Origin: Spirochaetota bacterium | GTDB taxonomy: Bacteria; Spirochaetota; Spirochaetia; SZUA-6 | DNA: 5,122 nucleotides | NCBI GenBank assembly: GCA_003641675.1 | Contig: QNBI01000179.1 | Span: 1 to 5,122, forward strand | Reading direction: 5' to 3' | Shown here: piece after piece, positions 1-5,122 of the stretch | How the letters are laid out: each line of letters starts with the position of its first letter | Position numbering within the stretch: position 1 is the stretch's first letter | Notes under the pieces: generated by a model | The model's input: the letters and a program-made list of their open reading frames with translations, nothing else | Database searches by the model: none | What the model was told of the DNA's origin: nothing | Made by a program: the position numbers and the translations under genes

Positions 1-1
1 C

Positions 2-127
2 GACAGGATAAAACCCGGATACTTCGCAGATATTAAGGATTTTGATATTGTGGTAACCGACGACGGAATCCCTCCCGAGTACGAAAACTATATAAAGAAC
101 CTTGGAATTAAGCTTATTATAGCATAA
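2..127 (+). CDS. C-terminal end of a probable DeoR/GlpR-family transcriptional repressor (partial)
   Basis: Only the last 41 codons are visible; the gene begins before the window and ends at TAA 125-127. The peptide contains FDIVVTDDGIPPEY, followed by a short helix-like stretch and the terminal strand IKLIIA. This matches the usual end of DeoR-family regulators, where a 'D-x-V-I-T-D-x-G' strand-turn, an E-Y/A helix and a final V-x-V-I-x-A strand close the sugar-phosphate-sensing domain. Members of this family normally repress nearby sugar or nucleoside catabolic genes and respond to a phosphorylated sugar. The N-terminal winged helix that would prove the family is outside the window, so the assignment rests on a short motif. 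No convincing terminator follows, so some read-through into the hydrolase gene at 240 is possible. Confidence 0.6.
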   Translation, partial: DRIKPGYFADIKDFDIVVTDDGIPPEYENYIKNLGIKLIIA

Positions 128-182
128 ATAATTCTCCTCTCTTTTAAAGAAAAATAATTTTATCAGAAATTAATAATATCCC

Positions 183-212
183 TTTTCTAAACATAGAAAT
201 ATATTTTATAAT
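183..212 (+). promoter_or_regulatory. Candidate sigma-70 promoter for the MBL-fold gene
   Basis: A perfect TATAAT -10 hexamer lies at 207-212. Upstream, a weak -35 (TTTCTA at 184-189, spacing 17, or TTTTCT at 183-188, spacing 18) matches the consensus at three of six positions. Transcription would begin near 219, leaving a leader of about 20 bases that carries the Shine-Dalgarno sequence. The surrounding DNA is very AT-rich, so a chance match is possible, but the position relative to the gene is good. Confidence 0.5.
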
Positions 213-227
213 TCTTCCAATAAAAAT

Positions 228-232
228 AGGAG
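228..232 (+). promoter_or_regulatory. Ribosome binding site of the MBL-fold gene
   Basis: AGGAG lies seven bases before the ATG at 240. It supports that ATG as the start of the hydrolase gene. Confidence 0.8.
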
Positions 233-239
233 TTATTAT

Positions 240-1118
240 ATGACAGATTTTGGAAATCTTGACTCTCTTAAAATTACCGTTTTAGCAGAGGATTCTGTGC
301 TATACGAAAGCCCCTATCTTGGCCAACACGGAATATCAATGCTGTTAGAAGCCTTTTCAGAAAATAATACAAAAAATATCCTTGTTGATGTCGCTCAAAA
401 TCCCGAGGCTCTGCTTAAGAATATGGAGCTTATGCAGAAAGACCCTTCTCTAATCGATATGATTGTTCTTACACATTGCCATTATGACCATACACAAGGA
501 CTAGCCGAAATTCTAAAACATATCGGAAAGAAAAATATCCCTGTAGTCAGTCATCCGGATTTATTCCGTCTTAATTTTGTTACCGATCCTTATCTTCGGC
601 ACGTAGGAGTTGGAGATCAGGATTCCAGAGAAAAAATAGAAGCTGCCGGAGGCATTCTTTTTCTAACACGGTCTCCCCTTCAGCTATTTCCGGGTTTGTT
701 TACAACCGGAGAAGTGCCCAGAAAAAATGATTTCGAAGAAGTAGGCATTGATTTAAAAACAATTAAAGACGGCAAAGTGATTGATGACCAAATGCCCGAT
801 GACATTTCTGTAATTGCCAGGATAAAGGGAGAGGAAATTTTTATTATCACGGGGTGCAGTCATGCAGGTATCGTCAATATAAGTCAGCATGCGCAGATTA
901 TTAGCGGCGTTAAAAAGATAAAAGGGATTATTGGAGGATTTCATCTTATCGAAGCAAAGACCGACCGTATTATAAAAACCGTAACCGCCTTAAATGAGAT
1001 GAAAGTTGAAAAATTATTTGCAGGACATTGCACGGGATTTCCGGCTCAAGTAGAACTATTTAAGGTTTTTAAAGAGCGTTTTGAGCCTTTGCATACCGGA
1101 ATGGTTATTACGGTATAG
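240..1118 (+). CDS. Metallo-beta-lactamase-fold metal-dependent hydrolase, dihydropterin/ribofuranosylaminobenzene phosphate synthase-like family
   Basis: This 292-residue cytoplasmic protein has no signal peptide or membrane segment. The metal-binding motif of the fold is intact as THCHYDH: H79, H81, D83 and H84. Further signatures are TGEVPR (residues 156-161), TGCSHAGIVN (204-213, H208), GGFHL (232-236, H235) and AGHCTG (261-266, H263). Together these point to the COG1237-type subfamily of MBL proteins, often auto-annotated as 7,8-dihydropterin-6-yl-methyl-4-(beta-D-ribofuranosyl)aminobenzene 5'-phosphate synthase. That name comes from methanopterin biosynthesis; in bacteria without that cofactor the true substrate is generally unknown, so a specific reaction should not be assumed. 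All likely metal ligands are present and the length suits the family, so the protein is probably active. It stands alone after the DeoR-like gene, with its own promoter-like sequence, and is followed by a terminator. Family call is firm; function is open. Confidence 0.88.
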   Translation: MTDFGNLDSLKITVLAEDSVLYESPYLGQHGISMLLEAFSENNTKNILVDVAQNPEALLKNMELMQKDPSLIDMIVLTHCHYDHTQGLAEILKHIGKKNIPVVSHPDLFRLNFVTDPYLRHVGVGDQDSREKIEAAGGILFLTRSPLQLFPGLFTTGEVPRKNDFEEVGIDLKTIKDGKVIDDQMPDDISVIARIKGEEIFIITGCSHAGIVNISQHAQIISGVKKIKGIIGGFHLIEAKTDRIIKTVTALNEMKVEKLFAGHCTGFPAQVELFKVFKERFEPLHTGMVITV

Positions 1119-1187
1119 TTAAACAACCCGGGTTATATTACATACATAATTTTTATTTAAAGGCTGCACATCACAAAAACAGAAACA

Positions 1188-1220
1188 AAAAGGAGCCCGC
1201 TTTTAAACCAGGCTCCTTTT
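1188..1220. terminator. Bidirectional intrinsic terminator between convergent genes
   Basis: A perfect 10-base inverted repeat (AAAAGGAGCC at 1188-1197, GGCTCCTTTT at 1211-1220) encloses a 13-base loop. The arms begin and end in A/T runs, so the RNA from either strand forms a GC-core hairpin followed by U residues. The leftward transcript has the longer U-rich tail, continuing through TTTTTGTTTC. It lies between the ends of the hydrolase gene (1118) and the permease gene (1252) and probably ends both. Confidence 0.85.
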
Positions 1221-1251
1221 ATTACATTTCTCTGCTGACAGCTAACTATTA

Positions 1252-2595
1252 TTATTCGAAATAACGTTCTCTAGGCCACTCATCCATTAATTTGGATATC
1301 TCATCTTTCTTACGGCTGTAGCCAATAAAATAAATAATAAGTCCTATAGCCATCCATATAGCTGCATAAAGAAGTGCTTTCCACCCCTGCAGATATAAAA
1401 GATAAAGTGATACAAGAATACCGATAACCGGAAAGATCATAAACCATTTCTTTTTGTAGAAACCCGGAAGCTTTTCATAAAGTTCGGGATATTTTTTTGG
1501 AACAATAAGCACTGCAATATGAGTAATTATCCAGTTGTAAAGAAACATAGCCACTATAATTTCAGCCACAAGCTGAATTGTCCCTGTTGTAATTAATAGT
1601 ATAGCAATTAAAACCGTGCCCAAAAGCCCAAAAACCGGAACACCAAAACGATTTAACATGGTAATTTTGCCACCAAAAATCTTATCTCTGGAAAGACCAA
1701 AGAAAACACGCGCCCCAACTGCCTGTTCTCCATTATGAGAAGAAAGTATAGCAGCCCAAGCCACAATTACAATAAATGCAACTCCCAAAGCGCCCATATA
1801 TTTGGAAGCTACAGCGGCATAAGGAGCTTTTGCAGAAGCAAATTCATCCCATGGCATAACCGCAGTAGAAACAAAAGCAGATCCAACATAAAGTATTGCC
1901 GGAATAAGTGCACCAAGCATAACACCCCAGGTAATAGTTTTTGCCGGATTTTTTGCTTCTTCTCCGAGATCAGCCGCTAAAGTAAGACCAGCATAGGCAA
2001 AAATCAATAACGATGCACCTTTCATAACCCCGGAAAAACCTAAAGGAGACCCCATAGCTATATTTGCTCCTTTCATATGCGGCAGGCCTAAAATAATATA
2101 AACAATAATACCTGCCACCATAAAGAGAAACAAAACATTCTGCACAATAGAAACGGTTTTTACACCCAATAGGTTAATTATAAAAAAGACAAGCGTTACA
2201 ACTACAGCACCAACTATAATCGGAACTTGAAAACTAATTCCAGGCAAAGCATTAAAATAAGAAATAAAAGCCTGAGCTGTAATTGCTACCGGACCAATAA
2301 GAGCTAGCCACATACCCCATCCCGATAGAAACCCAAAGGGTTTGGAAACAATTCTTGTCGGGTATACATAACTCTCACCCCCTTCCACCGGATAGAGCAA
2401 ATTAAGAAAGATCGTGCTTAACCCCACCAATAATACCGGGATTATCCCTATTGCATAGGATACCCATGTAAGTGCCCCTGCATATTTTGCTGCTATACCG
2501 GTTATTATAAACACACCTGCGCCAATTACAATACCTGCTGTAATAGACGTCACATCAAGAATACCCAGCTGTCTATGCAATTCTCTTTTACCCAA
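1252..2595 (-). CDS. APC-superfamily amino-acid permease (12 predicted membrane helices)
   Basis: This 447-residue inner-membrane protein probably carries an amino acid or related amine, driven by an ion gradient or by exchange. Hydrophobicity suggests 12 helices, near residues 15-37, 42-66, 90-118, 123-143, 150-171, 187-209, 222-246, 268-290, 315-337, 341-365, 384-404 and 407-425. Family marks are the glycine-rich break in helix 1 (GIVIGAGVF, 21-29), P69/GG72-73 before helix 3, YAGLTLAADLGEEAKNP in and after helix 6 (201-217), and the cytoplasmic ARVFFGLSRDKIF (295-307). Length is normal for the family and no break is seen. The start is TTG at 2595, chosen because a strong Shine-Dalgarno sequence sits just upstream and no other in-frame start is near; the first internal methionine (residue 95) is already within helix 3. 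It lies 207 bases downstream of the aminotransferase gene on the same strand, suggesting a link with amino-acid use. The substrate cannot be assigned from sequence. Confidence 0.9.
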   Translation of the reverse strand: MGKRELHRQLGILDVTSITAGIVIGAGVFIITGIAAKYAGALTWVSYAIGIIPVLLVGLSTIFLNLLYPVEGGESYVYPTRIVSKPFGFLSGWGMWLALIGPVAITAQAFISYFNALPGISFQVPIIVGAVVVTLVFFIINLLGVKTVSIVQNVLFLFMVAGIIVYIILGLPHMKGANIAMGSPLGFSGVMKGASLLIFAYAGLTLAADLGEEAKNPAKTITWGVMLGALIPAILYVGSAFVSTAVMPWDEFASAKAPYAAVASKYMGALGVAFIVIVAWAAILSSHNGEQAVGARVFFGLSRDKIFGGKITMLNRFGVPVFGLLGTVLIAILLITTGTIQLVAEIIVAMFLYNWIITHIAVLIVPKKYPELYEKLPGFYKKKWFMIFPVIGILVSLYLLYLQGWKALLYAAIWMAIGLIIYFIGYSRKKDEISKLMDEWPRERYFE

Positions 2596-2600
2596 AATAG

Positions 2601-2608
2601 CCCTCCTT
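2601..2608 (-). promoter_or_regulatory. Ribosome binding site that fixes the TTG start of the permease
   Basis: On the minus strand AAGGAGGG is followed by five bases and then TTG (2595-2593). This close, strong match to the 16S rRNA tail is the reason for accepting the TTG start codon. Confidence 0.8.
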
Positions 2609-2647
2609 ATATAACTAAAATTATTTTTCTGTAATTATGCACTAAAA

Positions 2648-2684
2648 CTTATACATATACAATACATTTTTTTATTTTTTTCAA
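2648..2684 (-). promoter_or_regulatory. Weak candidate promoter for the permease
   Basis: On the minus strand TTGAAA (2684-2679), a five-of-six match to the -35 consensus, is followed after 17 bases by TGTATA (2661-2656), a poor -10. A better -10, TATAAG (2653-2648), lies 25 bases from that -35, which is too far for standard spacing. The region is so AT-rich that chance matches are expected. Confidence 0.3.
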
Positions 2685-2713
2685 TCCAGGCCTTTTCTGC
2701 AAATATTTAACCT

Positions 2714-2735
2714 TTTAGTACAACTTTATACTAAA
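2714..2735. repeat. 22-base interrupted inverted repeat, possible operator
   Basis: TTTAGTA at 2714-2720 and TACTAAA at 2729-2735 form perfect 7-base arms around an 8-base spacer. The centre-to-centre distance of 15 bases is longer than one helical turn. The low GC content and lack of a following U-run argue against a terminator, so a binding site for a dimeric regulator of the permease gene is the more likely role. A TATAAA, read on the minus strand at 2730-2725, overlaps the repeat, but I see no good -35 to go with it. Confidence 0.4.
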
Positions 2736-2802
2736 TTAAAACCCGGTATCTACAGATATTTTAAATATTTTCTTTAATGAATGAAACTAATATACTAAAA
2801 AA

Positions 2803-4149
2803 TCAGCTTCTCTGTGATTTGTACTGGTCCAGAAGATTCTTAAACAGTTTTGGCACAAGCTCCATTCTCTCCGGCGGTTCCACATACGCTATTCTCATCT
2901 GGGTAAGGCCTGGATTTTTTCCACTTTTCAGAGAAACACCGCTGTAAAAACCGCCCATAGGGGCTGTTAAAAGGGTATATTTAGTCTGATGTTTGCCTCC
3001 TCCCGTGTCATCTAGCACGACTGCCCCTTCCCCGGCACAGTACATTACAAAATCATGCGCACTAAAACCCGGGCCTACATAGTTTCTCACATCAACAACC
3101 GAATAAATCGCAGCGGAAGGGGCAGACATAATTATGCCGGGTAATTCTTCTTTAAACCCGGAGTAGAGCTTCTTCTTAATCTCCCTGTAGTAGGAACGCT
3201 GTTTATTGTACCATTTATTTAAATCCCCAGTACTTTCATGGGCAAGGGAACCGAAAATATACTGTCCTATTGCATCCGGACAGAGATTAGCAGTACTTTC
3301 AGCAACGGCTCTTCTGTGAAACTCCTCGTTATCCGTAACTAAAGCTCCTATTCTAAGCCCGCATGCATTCCATACCTTAGATGCAGTCTCTATGCTTATC
3401 CTTCTCCCCTCGATTCCGGGCACATCACTCTCTGTAATACCCCATATACTCACTGCAGGTGCATCTTCATAGTACAGTTCCCGGTACGCTTCGTCGCTTA
3501 TAATCCACAAGTTGTACTTAACAGCAAGGCGCGCAAGCTGAATTAGCATCTCCCTGGAGTAAAGCTGACCTGTGGGGTTATCGTAGGGTATAACAAGAAT
3601 TCCCCCCGGCCTGTACGATTTAATTGTCTTTTCGATTTCTTTAATATCGGGAAGCCGGAAAATACCGGAATCATCGAGCTCCCGTGTTACAGACACTACG
3701 CCTCTACCGATTCTTCCGGCAAAGGCTGAATAGTTTGTATATGCAGGGTCTATCACTAACAGAGGCTTTTCGCCTGTTCTATCCGAGCCTGCTTTTCCGC
3801 AGACCCCTAAAATCACCAGCTCCATAGCCTGCGAACCGCCGTCTGTAACCTGAACATTAAGCCCCGTAGTATTAAAACCGCTCGATGAAATAATATTAAG
3901 AAATGCCTCTCTCGTCTCATCGGTTCCGACTGTCGCTGTATACTTTACAACCCCGTCTTTAAAGGGGCTCCCCTCATCTCTTAGGCCAGACATCCGCTTA
4001 ATCATCGCAGGGTGCATTGGAAGCGATACATTTCCTATGGCTACATTTACTGCATTCACACCGTCTTTTCTCATGGAATACTCTATCTGTGCAAGCCTTA
4101 TTACAGACGGTTCTCTTGCAGATAAATAATCGGATATTGCAGGTTTCAT
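2803..4149 (-). CDS. Class I/II (fold type I) PLP-dependent aminotransferase, aspartate-aminotransferase-like
   Basis: This 448-residue cytoplasmic enzyme should move an amino group from an amino acid to a 2-oxo acid using pyridoxal phosphate. All core residues of the aspartate aminotransferase fold are visible: Y70; GGS at 104-106 in the phosphate-binding turn; aromatic Y137; N191 within NPTG; D219 and Y222 in SDEAY; the Schiff-base lysine K258 in TASKVW; R266 in GLRIG; and R419 in MRIAYVEPPE, the likely substrate-carboxylate arginine. Catalytic competence is therefore expected. It is longer than the usual 390-410 residues. Much of the excess lies between about 380 and 413, where a glycine-rich stretch and TLLTAPMGGFYSG separate the usual small-domain strands. 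The ATG at 4149 has a clear AGGAGGT upstream. The gene lies 97 bases downstream of kbl and precedes an amino-acid permease, which fits a role in amino-acid catabolism or interconversion. Donor and acceptor are unknown. Confidence 0.9.
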   Translation of the reverse strand: MKPAISDYLSAREPSVIRLAQIEYSMRKDGVNAVNVAIGNVSLPMHPAMIKRMSGLRDEGSPFKDGVVKYTATVGTDETREAFLNIISSSGFNTTGLNVQVTDGGSQAMELVILGVCGKAGSDRTGEKPLLVIDPAYTNYSAFAGRIGRGVVSVTRELDDSGIFRLPDIKEIEKTIKSYRPGGILVIPYDNPTGQLYSREMLIQLARLAVKYNLWIISDEAYRELYYEDAPAVSIWGITESDVPGIEGRRISIETASKVWNACGLRIGALVTDNEEFHRRAVAESTANLCPDAIGQYIFGSLAHESTGDLNKWYNKQRSYYREIKKKLYSGFKEELPGIIMSAPSAAIYSVVDVRNYVGPGFSAHDFVMYCAGEGAVVLDDTGGGKHQTKYTLLTAPMGGFYSGVSLKSGKNPGLTQMRIAYVEPPERMELVPKLFKNLLDQYKSQRS

Positions 4150-4158
4150 GACCGTTGC

Positions 4159-4165
4159 ACCTCCT
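4159..4165 (-). promoter_or_regulatory. Ribosome binding site of the aminotransferase
   Basis: On the minus strand AGGAGGT lies nine bases before the ATG (4149-4147), supporting that start. Confidence 0.8.
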
Positions 4166-4170
4166 AATTT

Positions 4171-4199
4171 AAACTAAATGTGAAAGAAGTAATTGTCAA
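4171..4199 (-). promoter_or_regulatory. Candidate promoter for the aminotransferase
   Basis: On the minus strand a perfect -35 hexamer, TTGACA (4199-4194), is followed after exactly 17 bases by TAGTTT (4176-4171), a three-of-six -10. Transcription would start just before the Shine-Dalgarno sequence, giving a very short leader. The perfect -35 and ideal spacing favour it; the poor -10 suggests it is weak or needs an activator. If real, the aminotransferase can be transcribed separately from kbl. Confidence 0.4.
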
Positions 4200-4210
4200 G
4201 ATTACCAGGA

Positions 4211-4234
4211 AAGCCTAATGCCTCTGTCAGGCTT
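4211..4234 (-). other. Small hairpin after kbl, possible weak terminator or mRNA-stabilising stem
   Basis: On the minus strand AAGCCT and AGGCTT can pair as a 6-base stem around a 12-base loop, beginning 12 bases after the kbl stop. An alternative 4-base stem (GCCT with AGGC, loop GACAG) uses the same left arm. No U-run follows, so it is not a standard intrinsic terminator. Confidence 0.35.
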
Positions 4235-4246
4235 AAAACTTGCAGC

Positions 4247-5122
4247 CTACTTTACTACGCCCAGTTCCTTACCTATCCTTACAAAAGCTTCCAGAGCAAA
4301 GTCTATCTGTTCCTGCGTATGAGCCGCGGAAAGTTGTACCCTTATACGCGCCTTTCCACGAGGCACAACGGGGTATGCAAAACCGATTACATAGACACCC
4401 TCATCGAGCAGTTTATCCGCCATGGAGACCGCTGTTTTTTCATTATAGAGCATGATAGGGACAATAGCAGTATCTCCTGAGACAATATCAAAACCGGCAG
4501 CCTTTATCCTCTCTTTAAAATGTGCAGCGTTTTCATAAACTCTCTTTCTTAAACCTGGTTCTTCTAAAACCAACTCAAGAGCTTTAATCGTAGCTCCGGC
4601 AACTCCAGGGGACAAGGTATTGGAAAAAAGGTACGGGCGTGAACGCTGGCGTAGAAGTTCTATTAGCTCCTTACGTCCGGATGTGCACCCGCCGGAAGCC
4701 CCACCCATAGCCTTGCCGAAAGTTGTAGTTATAAGATCGACCCTTCCTTCAACACCGCAGTACTCCGGGGTTCCTCTTCCCGTTTCGCCTATATACCCCG
4801 TTGCATGGGAATCATCTACCATAACAAGAGCATCGTACTTATCCGCTAAATCACAAATCCCTTTAAGGTCTGCAATATCACCGTCCATGGAGAACACTCC
4901 GTCCGTACAGATTAGTCTGTACCGGGCTCCGCCTGCTTCCTTTAAAACCTCTTCCAGACTCTGCATGTCTCTGTGTCTAAACCGGTATCTCGATGCCTTA
5001 CAGAGACGCACACCGTCGATAATAGATGCGTGGTTGAGTTCATCGGAAATAATTGCATCCTCTTTATCAAGAAGCGGCTCGAATAGACCTCCGTTGGCAT
5101 CGAAACATGCTGCATAGAGCAG
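4247..5122 (-). CDS. kbl: 2-amino-3-ketobutyrate CoA ligase (glycine C-acetyltransferase), C-terminal 291 residues
   Basis: KBL is a PLP enzyme of the alpha-oxoamine synthase family. It joins 2-amino-3-ketobutyrate with CoA to give glycine and acetyl-CoA, the second step of threonine breakdown after threonine dehydrogenase. The gene runs off the right edge; its first visible codon is at 5122 and it stops at TAG 4249-4247. From the window edge it reads CFDANGG, then [43 protein letters not shown] and [13 protein letters not shown], ending [19 protein letters not shown]. This is very close to E. coli KBL as I remember it. The PLP lysine is visible residue 137 (codon 4714-4712), and D103 and H106 of the DDSH motif are present. 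If aligned to E. coli without gaps, 107 N-terminal residues are missing and the full length would be 398. A GTG at 5011 is an internal valine, not the start. Whether tdh lies beside it cannot be seen. Confidence 0.95.
   Translation of the reverse strand: MLYAACFDANGGLFEPLLDKEDAIISDELNHASIIDGVRLCKASRYRFRHRDMQSLEEVLKEAGGARYRLICTDGVFSMDGDIADLKGICDLADKYDALVMVDDSHATGYIGETGRGTPEYCGVEGRVDLITTTFGKAMGGASGGCTSGRKELIELLRQRSRPYLFSNTLSPGVAGATIKALELVLEEPGLRKRVYENAAHFKERIKAAGFDIVSGDTAIVPIMLYNEKTAVSMADKLLDEGVYVIGFAYPVVPRGKARIRVQLSAAHTQEQIDFALEAFVRIGKELGVVK

Larger units (their letters stand above)
2596..2802 (-). other. AT-rich 207-base gap between aminotransferase and permease genes
   Basis: No coding sequence is supported here. 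The gap contains the permease ribosome binding site, a weak promoter candidate, a 22-base inverted repeat and scattered ACTAAA motifs. I see no hairpin with a U-run after the aminotransferase stop at 2803, so transcription may continue into the permease gene. The length and motif content still suggest that the permease has some control of its own. Confidence 0.6.

Noticed and set aside
140..170. Possible terminator after the DeoR-like gene, around the AT-only palindrome AAAATAATTTT
   Set aside because: The arms have no GC pairs and the stem would be too weak to end transcription.
753..944. Leftward open frame of 63 codons inside the hydrolase
   Set aside because: It is antisense to the TGCSH metal-site region and has no ribosome binding site; treated as a shadow.
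1125..1134. Perfect 10-base palindrome AACCCGGGTT just after the hydrolase stop codon
   Set aside because: It has no loop and no following U-run, so it cannot act as a hairpin terminator; a single short palindrome is weak evidence for an operator.
1735..1980. Rightward open frame of 81 codons inside the permease
   Set aside because: The translation is Ser/Arg/Asn/Lys-rich with no family resemblance, and it lies entirely antisense to APC permease motifs.
4193..4480. Rightward open frames of 71 and 95 codons at 4193-4480
   Set aside because: They lie antisense to the end of kbl, have no ribosome binding site or recognisable protein sequence, and kbl explains the DNA fully.
4247..5011. Reading kbl as a short 254-residue protein starting at GTG 5011
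   Set aside because: The frame stays open to the window edge and the upstream codons encode conserved KBL sequence, so this GTG is an internal valine.
4620..5117. Rightward open frame of 165 codons
   Set aside because: It is antisense to conserved kbl sequence, including the PLP-lysine motif, and its Ser/Pro-rich translation looks like a shadow frame.

Overview
This window is an ordinary-looking piece of a bacterial chromosome with low to middling G+C. It holds five protein genes, two of them cut by the window edges. Shine-Dalgarno sequences are strong (AGGAG or AGGAGG before every visible start), intergenic DNA is AT-rich, and the enzymes are typical of amino-acid-using heterotrophs. Nothing fixes the phylum. 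An anaerobic spirochaete or a Firmicute would fit, but that is only a guess. I found no rRNA, tRNA, CRISPR array, insertion sequence, integrase or phage gene.

The left part reads rightward. It starts with the last 41 codons of a probable DeoR-family sugar-responsive repressor (2-127). After a 112-base gap with a good promoter comes a complete metallo-beta-lactamase-fold protein (240-1118) of the family often labelled dihydropterin/ribofuranosylaminobenzene phosphate synthase-like. A two-way intrinsic terminator (1188-1220) closes this block and also ends the convergent block on the right.

The right part reads leftward, in transcription order: kbl (5122 to 4247, missing its N-terminus), a class I/II PLP-dependent aminotransferase (4149 to 2803), and a 12-helix APC-family amino-acid permease (2595 to 1252). 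KBL makes glycine and acetyl-CoA from 2-amino-3-ketobutyrate, the product of threonine dehydrogenase. The cluster therefore suggests uptake and breakdown of amino acids, possibly including threonine. The substrates of the aminotransferase and permease cannot be read from sequence. The gaps of 97 and 207 bases each hold promoter-like sequence, so the three genes need not form a single operon.

No new system is evident. The most unusual items are a cluster of ACTAAA motifs, including a 22-base inverted repeat, in the gap before the permease; an extended C-terminal segment in the aminotransferase; and a rise in G+C from the permease/hydrolase part to the aminotransferase/kbl part.
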